Positions 50,720-60,206 of a stretch of DNA of 64,000 bases are shown in pieces. The stretch is from Natrarchaeobius chitinivorans. GTDB lineage: Archaea; Halobacteriota; Halobacteria; Halobacteriales; Natrialbaceae. The position numbers and the translations under genes are program-made. Below the pieces are notes generated by a model. The model ran no database searches, had not been told where the DNA came from, and saw only the letters and a program-made list of their open reading frames with translations. Position 1 is the stretch's first letter; each line of letters starts with the position of its first letter. The stretch covers positions 248,001 through 312,000 of the forward strand of contig NZ_REGA01000003.1 in NCBI RefSeq assembly GCF_003841505.1, in the 5' to 3' direction.

Positions 50720-52744
50720 ATGGACCCCATCGACGTCGACGTGTCGGGACCGACCGTTCGGGCAGTCGATCTCTCGGATAGCACCGTCGAGATCGAAACC
50801 ATGGGCTGGGATACCCCGGCCCCGGCGGTCGACCTCGATCCGATTCCCAGACGAATACACGCCTCGGTGAGCGGTCGCGCGTCCGAACTCGTCTTCCCTG
50901 CGGTTCACGCGAACGTCTTCGCGATCGAGGACGACTCGATCGTCCACCTGTTCGACGTCGAAACTGAGCGAGAAACCGTCGAACTGCCCGAACGGTGCTA
51001 CTACTTCTTCCTCCTGTCGAGACCGTTGACGGTGGTCCGCTTCGACGGCACCGCGACCCTGCAGCGGCGATCCGACCAGCGCCTCGGCCTCTCGTTCGAT
51101 CACTCCACGGTCGTCACGCTCGGATTCAGCGACGCCCCGAGCTATCCCAGACACACGATCACTGTCGCACCGACGACTGACGGCCTTGCGACGGCCCTCT
51201 CACACCTCTCGGCACCCCTTGGCGATAGCGGCGTTCAAAACGCGAGTCTCGCTCGCGAGGGACATCCACCGCTGCTCGAGTTCGGCGACGAGACGGTCGT
51301 TCCCGATGCCGTCGCCGGATCGGTTCCAGAAACGGGCATCGAACTGATCGTACCCGACGGGCCGGAGTGGCTGTTCCCCGCCACACCGTTTGCGTACTAC
51401 CTCGGCGCAACCGTCACCACGGCCGATCGGGACCGACCGGTGATCCGTGCCCCTGCAGTCGGATTGACCCACGAGTTCGATCCGCTTCCTGAGTTCCAGA
51501 TCCAGGTGGGGAAGCTCGTTCGCCGGACGTTCCAGCTCGATCTACTGGTCAAGACGCGCTACGACGCTCTGTCTCTCTCCGAGTGGAGCCACTTCTCCGA
51601 GGAGTCGTTAGACGTCGATCGACTCGAGGGCGCGACCAACGCCGAACGCCTCCGAACCTACCTCGAGCTGCCCGAGTCTGCGCTCGAAACCGCTCTCCCC
51701 GAGTGGAAACGTCGCTGGTACGTCGATCCGACGATCGAGAACGCGACGGTGCTTCCGTTTGCATTAAACGACATCGGCCTCGTCCTCCAGCCCGACGTCG
51801 CCGATCGGTTCGGCGACGCACCCGGCCAGAACGAGACCGGCGTCGGTCGCGGTGATCCAGTGGACTTCGAGCCGTTCGTCGGCTGGTTCGCCGATTCGGA
51901 GCCGGATCACGCCTATCAGGGTCGAATACAGGGCTTCGAGAACGAACTCGAGTTCGTGCAGTACCGGGACGCGGACGTCCGTCGGGTCGTGGTCGTAAAC
52001 GACCCTGATCGAGCCTCGGCCGCCGAAGCGACGACCGAAAGCTTTCGAGAGCGGCCGCCCGATCCGTTGCCGGTCGAGGTCCATCGGAACGTCTCCCACG
52101 ACGAACTCGCCGACCTGCTGTCGACGCCAACCGACCTCCTACACTTCGTCGGGGACTGTGATGGCTCGTTCGCGTGTCCGGATGGGACGCTCGATCCAGC
52201 ACACCTCGAGGACGTCGACGCTCGCCTGCTCGTGCTCGACGGCCCGGATTCGGTCGACGTCGGGGAAGCCGTAATCGAGCACGGGAGCGTCGCCGCCGTC
52301 GTTCGACAGCCGGATCGAGAACCGACGCTTTCGTCTGACGTCCGTCGGCTCTTTTTCAACCTGCTCGCTGCGGGGTTTCCCCTGAACTACGCCCGATTGG
52401 TGGCCGAACAGTACGCAGCGGGTCGCTCGGATCTCGGAATCGTCGGCGCTGGCCTGGCCCGAATCGCCGAGAACGACCCTGGTAACTACGGCCATCTACA
52501 CGGTATCGAACCAGCCGGAGACGGTCGCTTCGTCGTCGAGGATTACGCGTACGTCAAGCGTCCGGGCTACTACTGGAATCCGGACTTCCCGGACGCGGAG
52601 TCGACGTTTACGGGAAAAGTCGTCCGGAACACGACCGACGCCGCCGGCATCAAGGCGCTCGTCCGACACACCGACGACCCGATCGTCTACGACGGCCGCA
52701 TCTACTGGCCCGATCCGGACGACCTGTTCTACCCGTTGGCTTGA
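50720..52744 (+). CDS. Large haloarchaeal protein with inactive CHAT-like (caspase-fold) domain
   Basis: About 674 aa, soluble and acidic, without signal peptide. The N-terminal two-thirds contains conserved-looking segments such as LPERCYYFFLLSRPLTVVRF, PFAYYLGATVTTADRDRPVI and PEFQIQVGKLVRRTF but matches nothing I know. From about 455 the region reads DLLSTPTDLLHFVGDCDG, then DVDARLLVLDGPDS, AVIEHGSVAAVVRQPD, LFFNLLAAGFPLNYARLVAE, which follows the CHAT protease order (HF-G-H, LNAC, GA--V, FF--L--G----A). The His of GH is Asp/Cys (GDC) and the Cys is missing (LDGPDS). I infer a pseudo-protease fold. ATG 50720; an earlier GTG at 50696 is possible. Confidence 0.6.
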   Translation: MDPIDVDVSGPTVRAVDLSDSTVEIETMGWDTPAPAVDLDPIPRRIHASVSGRASELVFPAVHANVFAIEDDSIVHLFDVETERETVELPERCYYFFLLSRPLTVVRFDGTATLQRRSDQRLGLSFDHSTVVTLGFSDAPSYPRHTITVAPTTDGLATALSHLSAPLGDSGVQNASLAREGHPPLLEFGDETVVPDAVAGSVPETGIELIVPDGPEWLFPATPFAYYLGATVTTADRDRPVIRAPAVGLTHEFDPLPEFQIQVGKLVRRTFQLDLLVKTRYDALSLSEWSHFSEESLDVDRLEGATNAERLRTYLELPESALETALPEWKRRWYVDPTIENATVLPFALNDIGLVLQPDVADRFGDAPGQNETGVGRGDPVDFEPFVGWFADSEPDHAYQGRIQGFENELEFVQYRDADVRRVVVVNDPDRASAAEATTESFRERPPDPLPVEVHRNVSHDELADLLSTPTDLLHFVGDCDGSFACPDGTLDPAHLEDVDARLLVLDGPDSVDVGEAVIEHGSVAAVVRQPDREPTLSSDVRRLFFNLLAAGFPLNYARLVAEQYAAGRSDLGIVGAGLARIAENDPGNYGHLHGIEPAGDGRFVVEDYAYVKRPGYYWNPDFPDAESTFTGKVVRNTTDAAGIKALVRHTDDPIVYDGRIYWPDPDDLFYPLA

Positions 52745-52770
52745 GTTTCAACGCCGATAACCGGGCCGTC

Positions 52771-52856
52771 TCATACGGTTTACTGTACGTCATTGTCGGC
52801 GCACCCGCGACCCGGGCGGCGGGTGCGCCGGTAAATAGTTACAGTAATCCGTCTCA
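52771..52856. repeat. Family 1 dispersed palindromic repeat, copy F
   Basis: 86 bp from TCATACGGTTTACTGTACG to AATCCGTCTCA. The central stem CGGCGCACCCGC/GCGGGTGCGCCG is perfect and 12 bp. The final TCA is the stop codon of ncsA on the minus strand. Confidence 0.9.
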
Positions 52857-53813
52857 GGCGAGTGACTCGAGCAACGAACACTTTCGACAGACGTCGCGGG
52901 TGGTCGTCGAGCCGCATTCGACGCAGTCCTGAAGCTCGGCCCCGTCGTCGCCGCTAAACTCCTCGGCGGCGATCGAGGCCAGGTCCTCGTAACCGGCGAG
53001 AATCGAGTGGCGCGTCCCGGGGTGGTTCTCCTCGAGGCCGTAGAGGAGTTGTTGGATCTCGCCGCGGTAGGCCTCGCTCGAGTGGGGACACTCCGTGATG
53101 TGGGCGGGGAGGTTCTCGACGTGGGCGTAGAGGGCGACTTCCTTCTCCGGAACGTCCCGAAGCGGCTTTGCGCGCGGGACGAACTCCGATTGCTCCTCGC
53201 GTTCGGAGAGTGGGCCGAGACTGGCGTCGAAGTGTTTCGCGATCTGCTCGACGTCACCCTCGAGGAAGTTCATCATCGCGGTCTGTGCCTCGTCGTCCAG
53301 ATTGTGGCCGGTCAACAGGAGGTCAGCCTCGAGTTCCTCGGCGTACCGCGAGAGGACGTCCCGCCTGAACACCCCGCAGTATGCGCAGGCGGCCATGTTC
53401 TCCGGGTCGTCCTCGACGACGTCGTCCATCCGGATACCGAACTCCTCTTCGTAACTGACGACCTCGTGGCGAATCTCGAGGTCGTTGGCGAGTTCGACAC
53501 AGGCCTCGAGGCTCTCGTCGCGGTAACCCTCGATCCCCTCGTGGATCGTGAGTCCGACGAGTTCGATCCGGGGATCCTCGGCGAACGTGTCGTGGAGGAT
53601 TTGCGTGAGGACGACGCTGTCTTTTCCACCCGAGAGGCCGATCACCCACGTCTGTGGGTCCTCGGGGGTGACGTCGTGGGGGACGAGGTCGTCCCGCCGG
53701 ACCCTGCGCCGGACCCGCTTTACGACCGACTCGCGAAAGTGATCCGGACAGAGGTGAGCCCCGGAGTAGGCGGCGTGCATGATCGCTTCCTCGTCACACC
53801 GGTTGCACTCCAT
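52854..53813 (-). CDS. ncsA: tRNA 2-thiouridine synthesis protein NcsA
   Basis: A 319-aa PP-loop ATPase (TtuA/NcsA/Ctu1 family) that thiolates U34 of tRNA-Lys, -Glu and -Gln, in haloarchaea with the ubiquitin-like SAMP2. It has an N-terminal zinc finger (MECNRCDEEA ... CPDHF), the PP-loop WVIGLSGGKDSVVL, CAYCGVFRRD for the cluster or persulfide, and a C-terminal ribbon CVECGSTTTRDVCRKC. The start at MECNRC (53813) is chosen because it places the finger at the N-terminus. Confidence 0.94.
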   Translation of the reverse strand: MECNRCDEEAIMHAAYSGAHLCPDHFRESVVKRVRRRVRRDDLVPHDVTPEDPQTWVIGLSGGKDSVVLTQILHDTFAEDPRIELVGLTIHEGIEGYRDESLEACVELANDLEIRHEVVSYEEEFGIRMDDVVEDDPENMAACAYCGVFRRDVLSRYAEELEADLLLTGHNLDDEAQTAMMNFLEGDVEQIAKHFDASLGPLSEREEQSEFVPRAKPLRDVPEKEVALYAHVENLPAHITECPHSSEAYRGEIQQLLYGLEENHPGTRHSILAGYEDLASIAAEEFSGDDGAELQDCVECGSTTTRDVCRKCSLLESLA

Positions 53814-53912
53814 CGTCGGACCGTTGTGGGCGGGCACGCATCACGGTTTCGTCTACGCGCGCTCACCGTCGGATCCGCTCACTGCCGTCCGTCCCCGAAC
53901 CGTAGATCCGTA

Positions 53913-54632
53913 TCAGACGGGTATCCGGGCGCGTTCTTCGACGACCGACGCACCCTCCTCGAGCGAATCGAGCAGGAGGTCGGTGTACCGCTCTCGAGTC
54001 GGCGAGGAGAACAGTTCGTGACCGCCGTCGTAGAGGACGACGTGTTCGGCCGGGACGCGCTCGCCGATCGGCCGGTGGTCGATCATCGGGTCGCGAAGCG
54101 AACAGAAGACGACGGCGTCGTGATCGATCGCCAGCATCTCTTGCTGTGCGTGACGGATCTCCCGAACGAACGCGGGCGAGACCCACCGGGGCATCGTCGC
54201 GATCTGGTGGTCGGTCGCCAACTCGCCGAGGGTCGGCTCGTCCATCTCGCCGACCGGGAGACACGGCAGCGTCGTCGGGACTCTGGAGATTGCCTCGAGC
54301 AACTGATCGGGATGTCGTGGGCCGAATCCCCACCAGGGGCTCAGGTAGACGTGGTTGTCCGCGCCGTCTAACGCCTGTCCGACGAGCGCGCCGGCGCTGT
54401 GACCGAGCAACTGGTAGCCCTCGAGGTCGAGGACGTACTCCGCGATCGGCTCGAGCCAGTCGGCTTTGAAGTCGTCGATGTTGGTGGGGAGTTCGAACGC
54501 GTGGACCCGGTAGTCGGCGTCGGTCAGCGTTCCGACGAGCCAGCTGACGTTCTCGTGGGTCCAGCGGTTGCCCCAGCCCATGACGAAGACGAGTTCTTCC
54601 TCGCCGTCCTCGTTGAAGACGCGGTGTCGCAT
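53913..54632 (-). CDS. Alpha/beta hydrolase
   Basis: A 239-aa alpha/beta-hydrolase-fold protein. The oxyanion strand is VFVMGWGNRWTHENVSWLV, the nucleophile elbow LLGHSAGALVG (Ser about 79), and a likely His in YDGGHELFSS near the C-terminus. Asp in SLRDPMIDHRP is a possible acid. The ELVFVMGWGNRW stretch marks a small haloarchaeal group whose substrate is unknown to me. Confidence 0.82.
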   Translation of the reverse strand: MRHRVFNEDGEEELVFVMGWGNRWTHENVSWLVGTLTDADYRVHAFELPTNIDDFKADWLEPIAEYVLDLEGYQLLGHSAGALVGQALDGADNHVYLSPWWGFGPRHPDQLLEAISRVPTTLPCLPVGEMDEPTLGELATDHQIATMPRWVSPAFVREIRHAQQEMLAIDHDAVVFCSLRDPMIDHRPIGERVPAEHVVLYDGGHELFSSPTRERYTDLLLDSLEEGASVVEERARIPV

Positions 54633-54824
54633 GGGTGTTCGTTCACCCGGAACGGATAAAAACCTGCTCTCTTGACAGAACCGGACGGGAAGAGAGACGT
54701 GTCGAATCGGCGTCGGTCACGAGCGGGAACCCACGCTGTCGGGTTCGGACTCGAGTAGTGTGAACCGCCGTCCACTGACGGGGCGTTTGCCAACACTTTC
54801 GAGGCGAGTGGGCGTAGCTGCTCT

Positions 54825-55298
54825 ATGCTCTCGGCCCTGCGTTCCCGGCTCTATCGGATCGGGTTCAATCTCTTTCCCGCGTACCGTCGAACCGGTGGCC
54901 GCGTCACGTACGTCGCTCCCGACTGGCAGGAGGTTCGCATCAAACTCCCCCTGAACTGGCGGACCAGAAACTACGTCGGGACGACCTTCGGCGGCAGTCT
55001 CTACGGTGCCGTCGATCCGTTCTACATGATGATGCTGATGAAAAGCCTCGGGGACGGGTACGTCGTCTGGGACAAGGAAGCTGAAATTCGGTTCAAGAAG
55101 CCGGGTCGAGAGACGTTGTACGCGAAATTCTCGCTCTCCGACGAGGAGATCGCGGCAATCCGAGCCGAACTCGAGGCCGACGGGACGGAGTCGATCGATC
55201 GCCACTACACGGTCGATCTGGTCGACGCGGAGGGAACCGTCCACGCGACGGTCCGGAAGACGGTCTACGTGACGACGGATCGGTCGAAGGCAGCCTGA
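54825..55298 (+). CDS. DUF4442 hotdog-fold thioesterase-like protein
   Basis: A 157-aa hotdog-fold protein of the DUF4442 family. NLFPAYRRTGGRVTYVAPDW, WRTRNYVGTTFGGSLYGAVD and PFYMMMLMKSLGDGYVVWDK are typical; VGT-FGG-Y aligns with the active-site region of acyl-CoA thioesterases. Function in archaea is not known. Its TGA begins TGATACAGTTCGTATGA, a 17-bp palindrome that looks like the fused ends of a family 1 repeat. Confidence 0.88.
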   Translation: MLSALRSRLYRIGFNLFPAYRRTGGRVTYVAPDWQEVRIKLPLNWRTRNYVGTTFGGSLYGAVDPFYMMMLMKSLGDGYVVWDKEAEIRFKKPGRETLYAKFSLSDEEIAAIRAELEADGTESIDRHYTVDLVDAEGTVHATVRKTVYVTTDRSKAA

Positions 55299-55312
55299 TA
55301 CAGTTCGTATGA
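55296..55312. repeat. Minimal family 1 remnant at a stop codon
   Basis: TGATACAGTTCGTATGA is near-palindromic and keeps the TGATAC and GTATGA ends of family 1 without an interior. It starts at the stop codon of the DUF4442 gene. Confidence 0.5.
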
Positions 55313-55349
55313 GAAACGGTTTTGCGCCTCGAGCCCCCATCTCCCGCCG

Positions 55350-56054
55350 ATGAGCGACATTGGTCGCGCTGACGCGGTCGACCGCCTCGAGGAACTCGTC
55401 GACACCGTCGAGAACGAGCGGATGCCGGTCCCGGTTCGCGAGGTGTGGGCGTTCGGCGACGTCGCGCTCGGGCTCGATCCGATCGAACGCCTCGACGTCT
55501 ACCTGACCAAGGACGTTCTCGTTCGCGACGACAGCGCGGCCGTCGACGGGACGGGTGGGAAAGACGGCTCGAGCGAGCGAGAGTCCGATCCCGACGCGGC
55601 GTTTCGCGACTCCCACGGGATCGCCGGCGTCGGCAAGTCGGTCCGGGCCGACTGGGCAGCGGAGTTCCCCGACTATCTGCGAGCCAACGCGAACGGCCAC
55701 GCGGCTCCCGAGAAGTGTCTCGCCGCACACGTACTCGAGGGAGACGAACCGATTCACCTCGAAGTGTGCAACGCCTCCTTCGAAGACAACGTCACGCAGC
55801 GGCTTCGCGGGGCGAAACTACGCGAGGATTACACCCAGTTGCTCGATCCCCGCGGCGTCTGCCTGTGGGTCGACGGCACCCGAAGCGACGAGGCGTTCCG
55901 GAAGCTTCGTGAGAGCGAACTCGCCTTGCCGACGCTCTCCGCCGCCCTCGAGATGCTCGGCATGGACGAGGGGGAGGCGACGGACGCTGCACGAGAACTT
56001 CACACCTGGCGCGAATCACAGGAGGGGGCGACGGTACGCGGGGACGTGGTCTGA
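55350..56054 (+). CDS. Conserved haloarchaeal protein of unknown function
   Basis: A 234-aa acidic protein. The core WAFGDVALGLDPIERLDVYL recalls a small nucleotidyltransferase-like strand (GDV ... D-x-Y/D), then IAGVGKSVRADWAAEFPDYL, KCLAAHVLEGDEPIHLEVCN, and TLSAALEMLGMDEGEATDAA. An acidic low-complexity segment is at about 60-80. I recognise it as a recurrent haloarchaeal protein but know no function. Confidence 0.7.
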   Translation: MSDIGRADAVDRLEELVDTVENERMPVPVREVWAFGDVALGLDPIERLDVYLTKDVLVRDDSAAVDGTGGKDGSSERESDPDAAFRDSHGIAGVGKSVRADWAAEFPDYLRANANGHAAPEKCLAAHVLEGDEPIHLEVCNASFEDNVTQRLRGAKLREDYTQLLDPRGVCLWVDGTRSDEAFRKLRESELALPTLSAALEMLGMDEGEATDAARELHTWRESQEGATVRGDVV

Positions 56055-56122
56055 CCGGCCGTCGTCGCCGGTGGCGAGGGCGGCTTGGTTCCACGAGTGC
56101 CACAGTACTACAGGGAAGTTGT

Positions 56123-56917
56123 CTACGCGCGTCCGACCGTGACGAAAAACGGGACCGCTTCCGTTCGGCGATACTCACCGTCTTCCATCTGGTCGATCAC
56201 GGTACGTCCCATCTGGCGCCACTCACTCCGGAGGTCGTCGTACTCGGCCTCGGTCATCTCGCCCGAGAGCATCGTCTCGCGGTCGTCGGCCAGTCCCGCC
56301 CCGGTCGCTTTGCGGCGGGCCGCGGTCAACGAATGCTCGCTGTAGGGGGGTTCAACGGTCCGGACGTGGTCGTACTGCCTGGTTTCGAGCACGTCGATCC
56401 CGGCCGCCTCGAACGCTTCGCGGGCGTCGGACCCGAGCGCGACGTCGGTTTCGATCCCCTCGAGGTAGGCCGCTCGAGCGCGACGCTCGAGGTCGTTCTC
56501 GGCGTCGACGCTCGAGTCGACGTCGACGGCGGCGTTGTTCGGTTCGACGGCTGCGACCAGTTCGCTCGAAACCCGTGCGAACTCCGCGAGCGCCGCCGCC
56601 GGCTCGGGGAGGTTGATCAACAGCGCCTGACAGACGACGAGGTCGAAACAGTCGTCCGGAAACGGCAGCTGGAAGGCGTCGCCGGCGACGACCGGAACGT
56701 GCTCACCCGCGACCGAGAGCAATCGCCGGTCGACGTCACTGCCGATCACTTCGCCCGAACACTCGGACGCGAGAACCCGACTCAACTCGCCGGTCCCACA
56801 GCCGACGTCGAGGACGCGCTCGCGAGTCTCGAGGTCGAGGGGCTCGAGGGGGACTCGAGAGTCGTCCCACATCCCCTCGCGGGTTCGGCGTAGGTAGGTT
56901 TCGGAGAACTCGCGCAC
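56123..56917 (-). CDS. Class I SAM-dependent methyltransferase
   Basis: A 264-aa Rossmann methyltransferase. Motif I is RVLDVGCGTGELSRVL (about 34-49), then GSDVDRRLLS, VAGDAFQLPFPDD and DLVVCQALLINLPEP. This is the UbiE/Methyltransf_11-like group, with small-molecule substrates not predictable. The C-terminal half is helical and may cover the substrate site. It converges with the preceding plus-strand gene, leaving 68 bp. Confidence 0.88.
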   Translation of the reverse strand: MREFSETYLRRTREGMWDDSRVPLEPLDLETRERVLDVGCGTGELSRVLASECSGEVIGSDVDRRLLSVAGEHVPVVAGDAFQLPFPDDCFDLVVCQALLINLPEPAAALAEFARVSSELVAAVEPNNAAVDVDSSVDAENDLERRARAAYLEGIETDVALGSDAREAFEAAGIDVLETRQYDHVRTVEPPYSEHSLTAARRKATGAGLADDRETMLSGEMTEAEYDDLRSEWRQMGRTVIDQMEDGEYRRTEAVPFFVTVGRA

Positions 56918-56982
56918 GACCGACAGTACGTCCGTCTCGAGTGAAAAGCGGGTCGATTTCGCGACGGAGCCGAGACCGCTCG

Positions 56983-57852
56983 TTACTCCTCGCGAAGCTC
57001 TTTGACCTTCTTTACGTTCCAGGCGAAGCCGCGTCCGTCCTCGGTCGGCGTCTCGAGGGCGAACGGCAGATCCCGAAGGTCGGGGTGGTTGACGATCGCC
57101 TTCATGCCGTCCTCGCCGATGTAGCCCTCACCGATGTGGGCGTGTTCGTCCTTGTGGGTTCCGACGTCGTGTTTCGAGTCGTTGAGGTGGATGTACTCGA
57201 GGTACTCGAGGCCGACCTCGTCGTCGAATCGTCCGACAGTTTCGTCGACCGATTCGGGCGTGGTCAGGTCGTTGCCCGCCACGAGGGTGTGGGCCGTGTC
57301 GATACAGATCCCGATCTCCGTGTCCGTCCGGTCGATGACGCCCGCGAGGTGGGAGAACTCGCCGCCGAGTTTCGTCCCGCTGCCGGCGTCGGATTCGATC
57401 AGGATCTGGACATCGTCGGGAACGTCGAGGTCGTCGATGACGCTCGCGGCGTTGTCGAGACCGCTCTCGACGCCCGCGCCGGTGTGAGCGCCGAGGTGGA
57501 CGTTGACGTACGGGACGCCCAGTTTCTCGGCGGCGTCGAGTTCCGCTTGCATGCTCTCTGTGGACTTCCGCCGCAGGTCCTCTTTCGGCGTACAGAGGTT
57601 GACCAGGTACGAGGTGTGGATCACCCACGGCCCCTCGAGTTTCTCGTCGGTTTTCTCGCGGAACCCGGCGGCAGCGTCGTCGCCGATGTCGGGCTGGGCC
57701 CAGACCTGCGGCGACGTCGTGAAAATCTGCCCGCAGTTGCCGCCGAAGGCGAGTTGCCGCGGGATCGCGTTTCTGATGTCGTCGTACGGTGGCGTTTCGT
57801 CGTCCGATGAGACGCGCGAGCCTGAGATCGAGACGTGTGCGCCGACGTTCAT
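56983..57852 (-). CDS. nfo: Deoxyribonuclease IV (AP endonuclease)
   Basis: A 289-aa EndoIV, a three-zinc TIM-barrel AP endonuclease of base excision repair. It begins [11 protein letters not shown]; metal-binding segments are [64 protein letters not shown] (family pattern HxNDSK...D.H..IG) and [10 protein letters not shown]. Full length, single gene. Confidence 0.95.
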   Translation of the reverse strand: MNVGAHVSISGSRVSSDDETPPYDDIRNAIPRQLAFGGNCGQIFTTSPQVWAQPDIGDDAAAGFREKTDEKLEGPWVIHTSYLVNLCTPKEDLRRKSTESMQAELDAAEKLGVPYVNVHLGAHTGAGVESGLDNAASVIDDLDVPDDVQILIESDAGSGTKLGGEFSHLAGVIDRTDTEIGICIDTAHTLVAGNDLTTPESVDETVGRFDDEVGLEYLEYIHLNDSKHDVGTHKDEHAHIGEGYIGEDGMKAIVNHPDLRDLPFALETPTEDGRGFAWNVKKVKELREE

Positions 57853-58022
57853 AGACGCCAGTCAGTACCGATCCGTGATAGGGATACCGAAGCGTCGTCG
57901 GGGCGTGGCGTGACCGCGTCTACCGTTTCGACCAGTTCGAAACGCGATGTCATCTCCGGGGCCGTCAGGTGAGGCCGCAGACGAATCGCGGTTCCATCGG
58001 CGCGTCGTTACGATACCCCGTC

Positions 58023-58859
58023 TCAGCGTTCGACCGACTCGGGTTCCGAGCGCTCTCTCACCCAGCCATCCGCGCCGAACTTCGCTTCGGCGAGCTCTCT
58101 TGCAGCCTCGAGTTCCGACCGTCGCCAGTCCGAGCTCTCTGCGTCACACCACTCGCCCAGCGATGCGGCGAGGGCGTCGACCGCTTCGTCGCGTTCGATC
58201 CCGGCCTGCTCGCGGACGCTCGTGACCCGATCCAGGAAGGTCGATTCGTCGACGTCACCTTCGAAGACGCCGACGTGGCGGGAGGGCTCGAGGTCGTAAC
58301 TGATCGAGCCGTGCTGAATCACGACGTCGCGCTGGCGGTACTGGGCGTTGCCGCTGATCTTTCCACCCGGTCCGTCCGTGCTTGCGGGGGCCACGATGTC
58401 GTGTGCGGGATTGATGTCTCGAAGGTAACAGGACGGCTTGTAGATCGCGTCCTGCTCGGACGCCGCGAAGTCGGCGTCGACGCCCATCCGATCGAACGCC
58501 TCGAGGATCGGTTCGCAAAACAGTTCGTAACACGCCATCAGGTCGCCGGGGACCTCGGCTGCCGGCGCGACGATGGTGTAGGAGATGTCGGCGTACCGGT
58601 CGTGATAGATCCCGCCGCCACCGGTCTGCCTGCGGGTCACGTCGATTCCCTCCCGTTCGCAGTACTCCCAGTCGACCGTGTCGGCGTCTTGATGGTAGCC
58701 GAGCGAGAGCGTACTCGGTTCCCACGAGTACACTCGAACCGTTCTGAGGTCGTCCGCGAGAGCCGTCTCGGCGGCGATCTCCTCGAGTGCCATCTGCGTG
58801 GCTCCGTCGCGGGGGTCGTCCCGTATCAGTCGCCACTGCTCGTCTGCGAAGTCGGACAT
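58023..58859 (-). CDS. Lipoate--protein ligase A family protein
   Basis: A 278-aa biotin/lipoate ligase-fold protein. TVRVYSWEPSTLSLGYHQDA, VTRRQTGGGGIYHDRYADIS (compare RRxSGGGAVxHD), and GGKISGNAQYRQRDVVIQHG (with the catalytic Lys) are diagnostic. It attaches lipoate or an analogue such as octanoate to 2-oxoacid dehydrogenase or glycine cleavage proteins. A separate C-terminal domain gene, as in some archaea, is not seen. Start MSDFADEQW (58859); the longer frame is ignored. Confidence 0.88.
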   Translation of the reverse strand: MSDFADEQWRLIRDDPRDGATQMALEEIAAETALADDLRTVRVYSWEPSTLSLGYHQDADTVDWEYCEREGIDVTRRQTGGGGIYHDRYADISYTIVAPAAEVPGDLMACYELFCEPILEAFDRMGVDADFAASEQDAIYKPSCYLRDINPAHDIVAPASTDGPGGKISGNAQYRQRDVVIQHGSISYDLEPSRHVGVFEGDVDESTFLDRVTSVREQAGIERDEAVDALAASLGEWCDAESSDWRRSELEAARELAEAKFGADGWVRERSEPESVER

Positions 58860-59294
58860 ACTGGATCGGTCGGAGGCGACCGACTTGAATGTGCGGTCGG
58901 ACCGGCGGCTGGCGAATCGTCCGTGCGGTTGCACTGGCGGCTGAACGACTCCGCCACGGGTTCGCCCATCTCGGTGCTCGAGTCGGCGGATCCCTCCCGA
59001 ACGACGGGATGTCGGAGAGAAGAAATCGATTTCCCCGGCCCCTCGGATTTGATATATCGTTATTTGATTTATCAGTCCTGTTTTGGACGCCCTACCCGCT
59101 CTCCAGTCAAGAAAGCCAGGGTGACACGGGCGGCTGTCCCCCCGGCCAACCGATCGATCACGCGGCGCATCCACGCTATACCCTGCGGGTCCACTGCAAA
59201 CGACTTCGACGGTCCGATCGAGTGGGCCGAACCCCCACGGCGACCGTCGCGGAGCGTCACGACGTTTTTACGTACCCACCGGCTACGTCCGCTC
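58860..59294. other. Divergent intergenic region before rio2
   Basis: About 435 bp. An AT-rich block TTGATATATCGTTATTTGAT (about 59048) may hold promoters for the lipoate-ligase gene or rio2. No frame with recognisable motifs is present and no repeat family copy was seen. Confidence 0.45.
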
Positions 59295-60206
59295 ATGGTG
59301 CGGAACGTAGCCGGGTTACTACCCGAACTCGACGAGCAGGACTTCTATCTCCTCTCCGGGGTCGAACAGGGGATGCGCTTTTCGGAGTGGGTCCAGCGGG
59401 AGAAACTCCCGAAGTTCTCCAGTCTGACCGACGAGGAAGTCGACTACCGCCTCGAGCGCTGTCTCAAACGGGGGTTGATCGAGAAGAAGACGATCCAGTA
59501 CGAGGGGTACACCCTCCAGTTCGAGGGGTACGACGCGCTCGCGTTGCGAGCCTTCGCCGAACGGGAGACGATATCCGAGTTCGGGTCGCCACTCGGCGTT
59601 GGCAAGGAAAGCGACGTGTACGAAGTTCGATCGTACAAACCGCTCGCGCTGAAGTACCACCGCGAGGGGTACACCAACTTCCGGGAGGTCCACAAAGAAC
59701 GCGATTACGCCTCGGACAACGAACACGTCTCCTGGATGTACACCGCACGGAAAGCCGCCGAACGCGAGTACGAGACGCTCGAGGAGCTCTACCCTGACGT
59801 GGCCGTCCCTCAGCCGATCGACCAGAACCGCCACGCGATCGTCATGGAGAAGATGGACGGCGTCGAACTCTCCCGAACCAGACTCGAGGACGATCAGGTT
59901 CTGGGTGTCCTCGATCTGCTGCTGGCCGAGATTACGCGCGCGTACGCGAAGGGGTTCGTCCACGCCGACATGAGCGAGTACAACGTCTTCCTCAGCGAGG
60001 ACGGCGTGAAAATCTTCGATTGGCCCCAGGCCGTCCCGACCGATCACGAGAACGCAGACGAGTTCCTCCGGCGAGACCTCGAGAACACGCTCGGGTATTT
60101 CAGGCGAAAGTATCCCGGACGGGTCCCCGAAAACCTCAGTGTCGAAGCCGTCGCCGAGTCGGTCGCCGGGGATACGTTCGAAACCGTCGCCGAACTCTCT
60201 ATGTAA
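59295..60206 (+). CDS. rio2: RIO2 serine/threonine kinase
   Basis: A 303-aa atypical kinase needed for late small-subunit maturation. The N-terminal winged helix (about 1-90) contains QDFYLLSGVEQGMRFSEWV. The kinase core has GVGKESDVYEV, the Lys in LALKYHREG, catalytic HADMSEYNVF and the metal Asp in VKIFDWPQAV. Full length. ATG 59295 is used; an in-frame extension far upstream is antisense to the ligase gene. Confidence 0.95.
   Translation: MVRNVAGLLPELDEQDFYLLSGVEQGMRFSEWVQREKLPKFSSLTDEEVDYRLERCLKRGLIEKKTIQYEGYTLQFEGYDALALRAFAERETISEFGSPLGVGKESDVYEVRSYKPLALKYHREGYTNFREVHKERDYASDNEHVSWMYTARKAAEREYETLEELYPDVAVPQPIDQNRHAIVMEKMDGVELSRTRLEDDQVLGVLDLLLAEITRAYAKGFVHADMSEYNVFLSEDGVKIFDWPQAVPTDHENADEFLRRDLENTLGYFRRKYPGRVPENLSVEAVAESVAGDTFETVAELSM

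Noticed and set aside
57969-59294. Long N-terminal extension of rio2
   Set aside because: The extension is antisense to the lipoate ligase-like gene. RIO2 proteins start with the winged helix seen at 59295.
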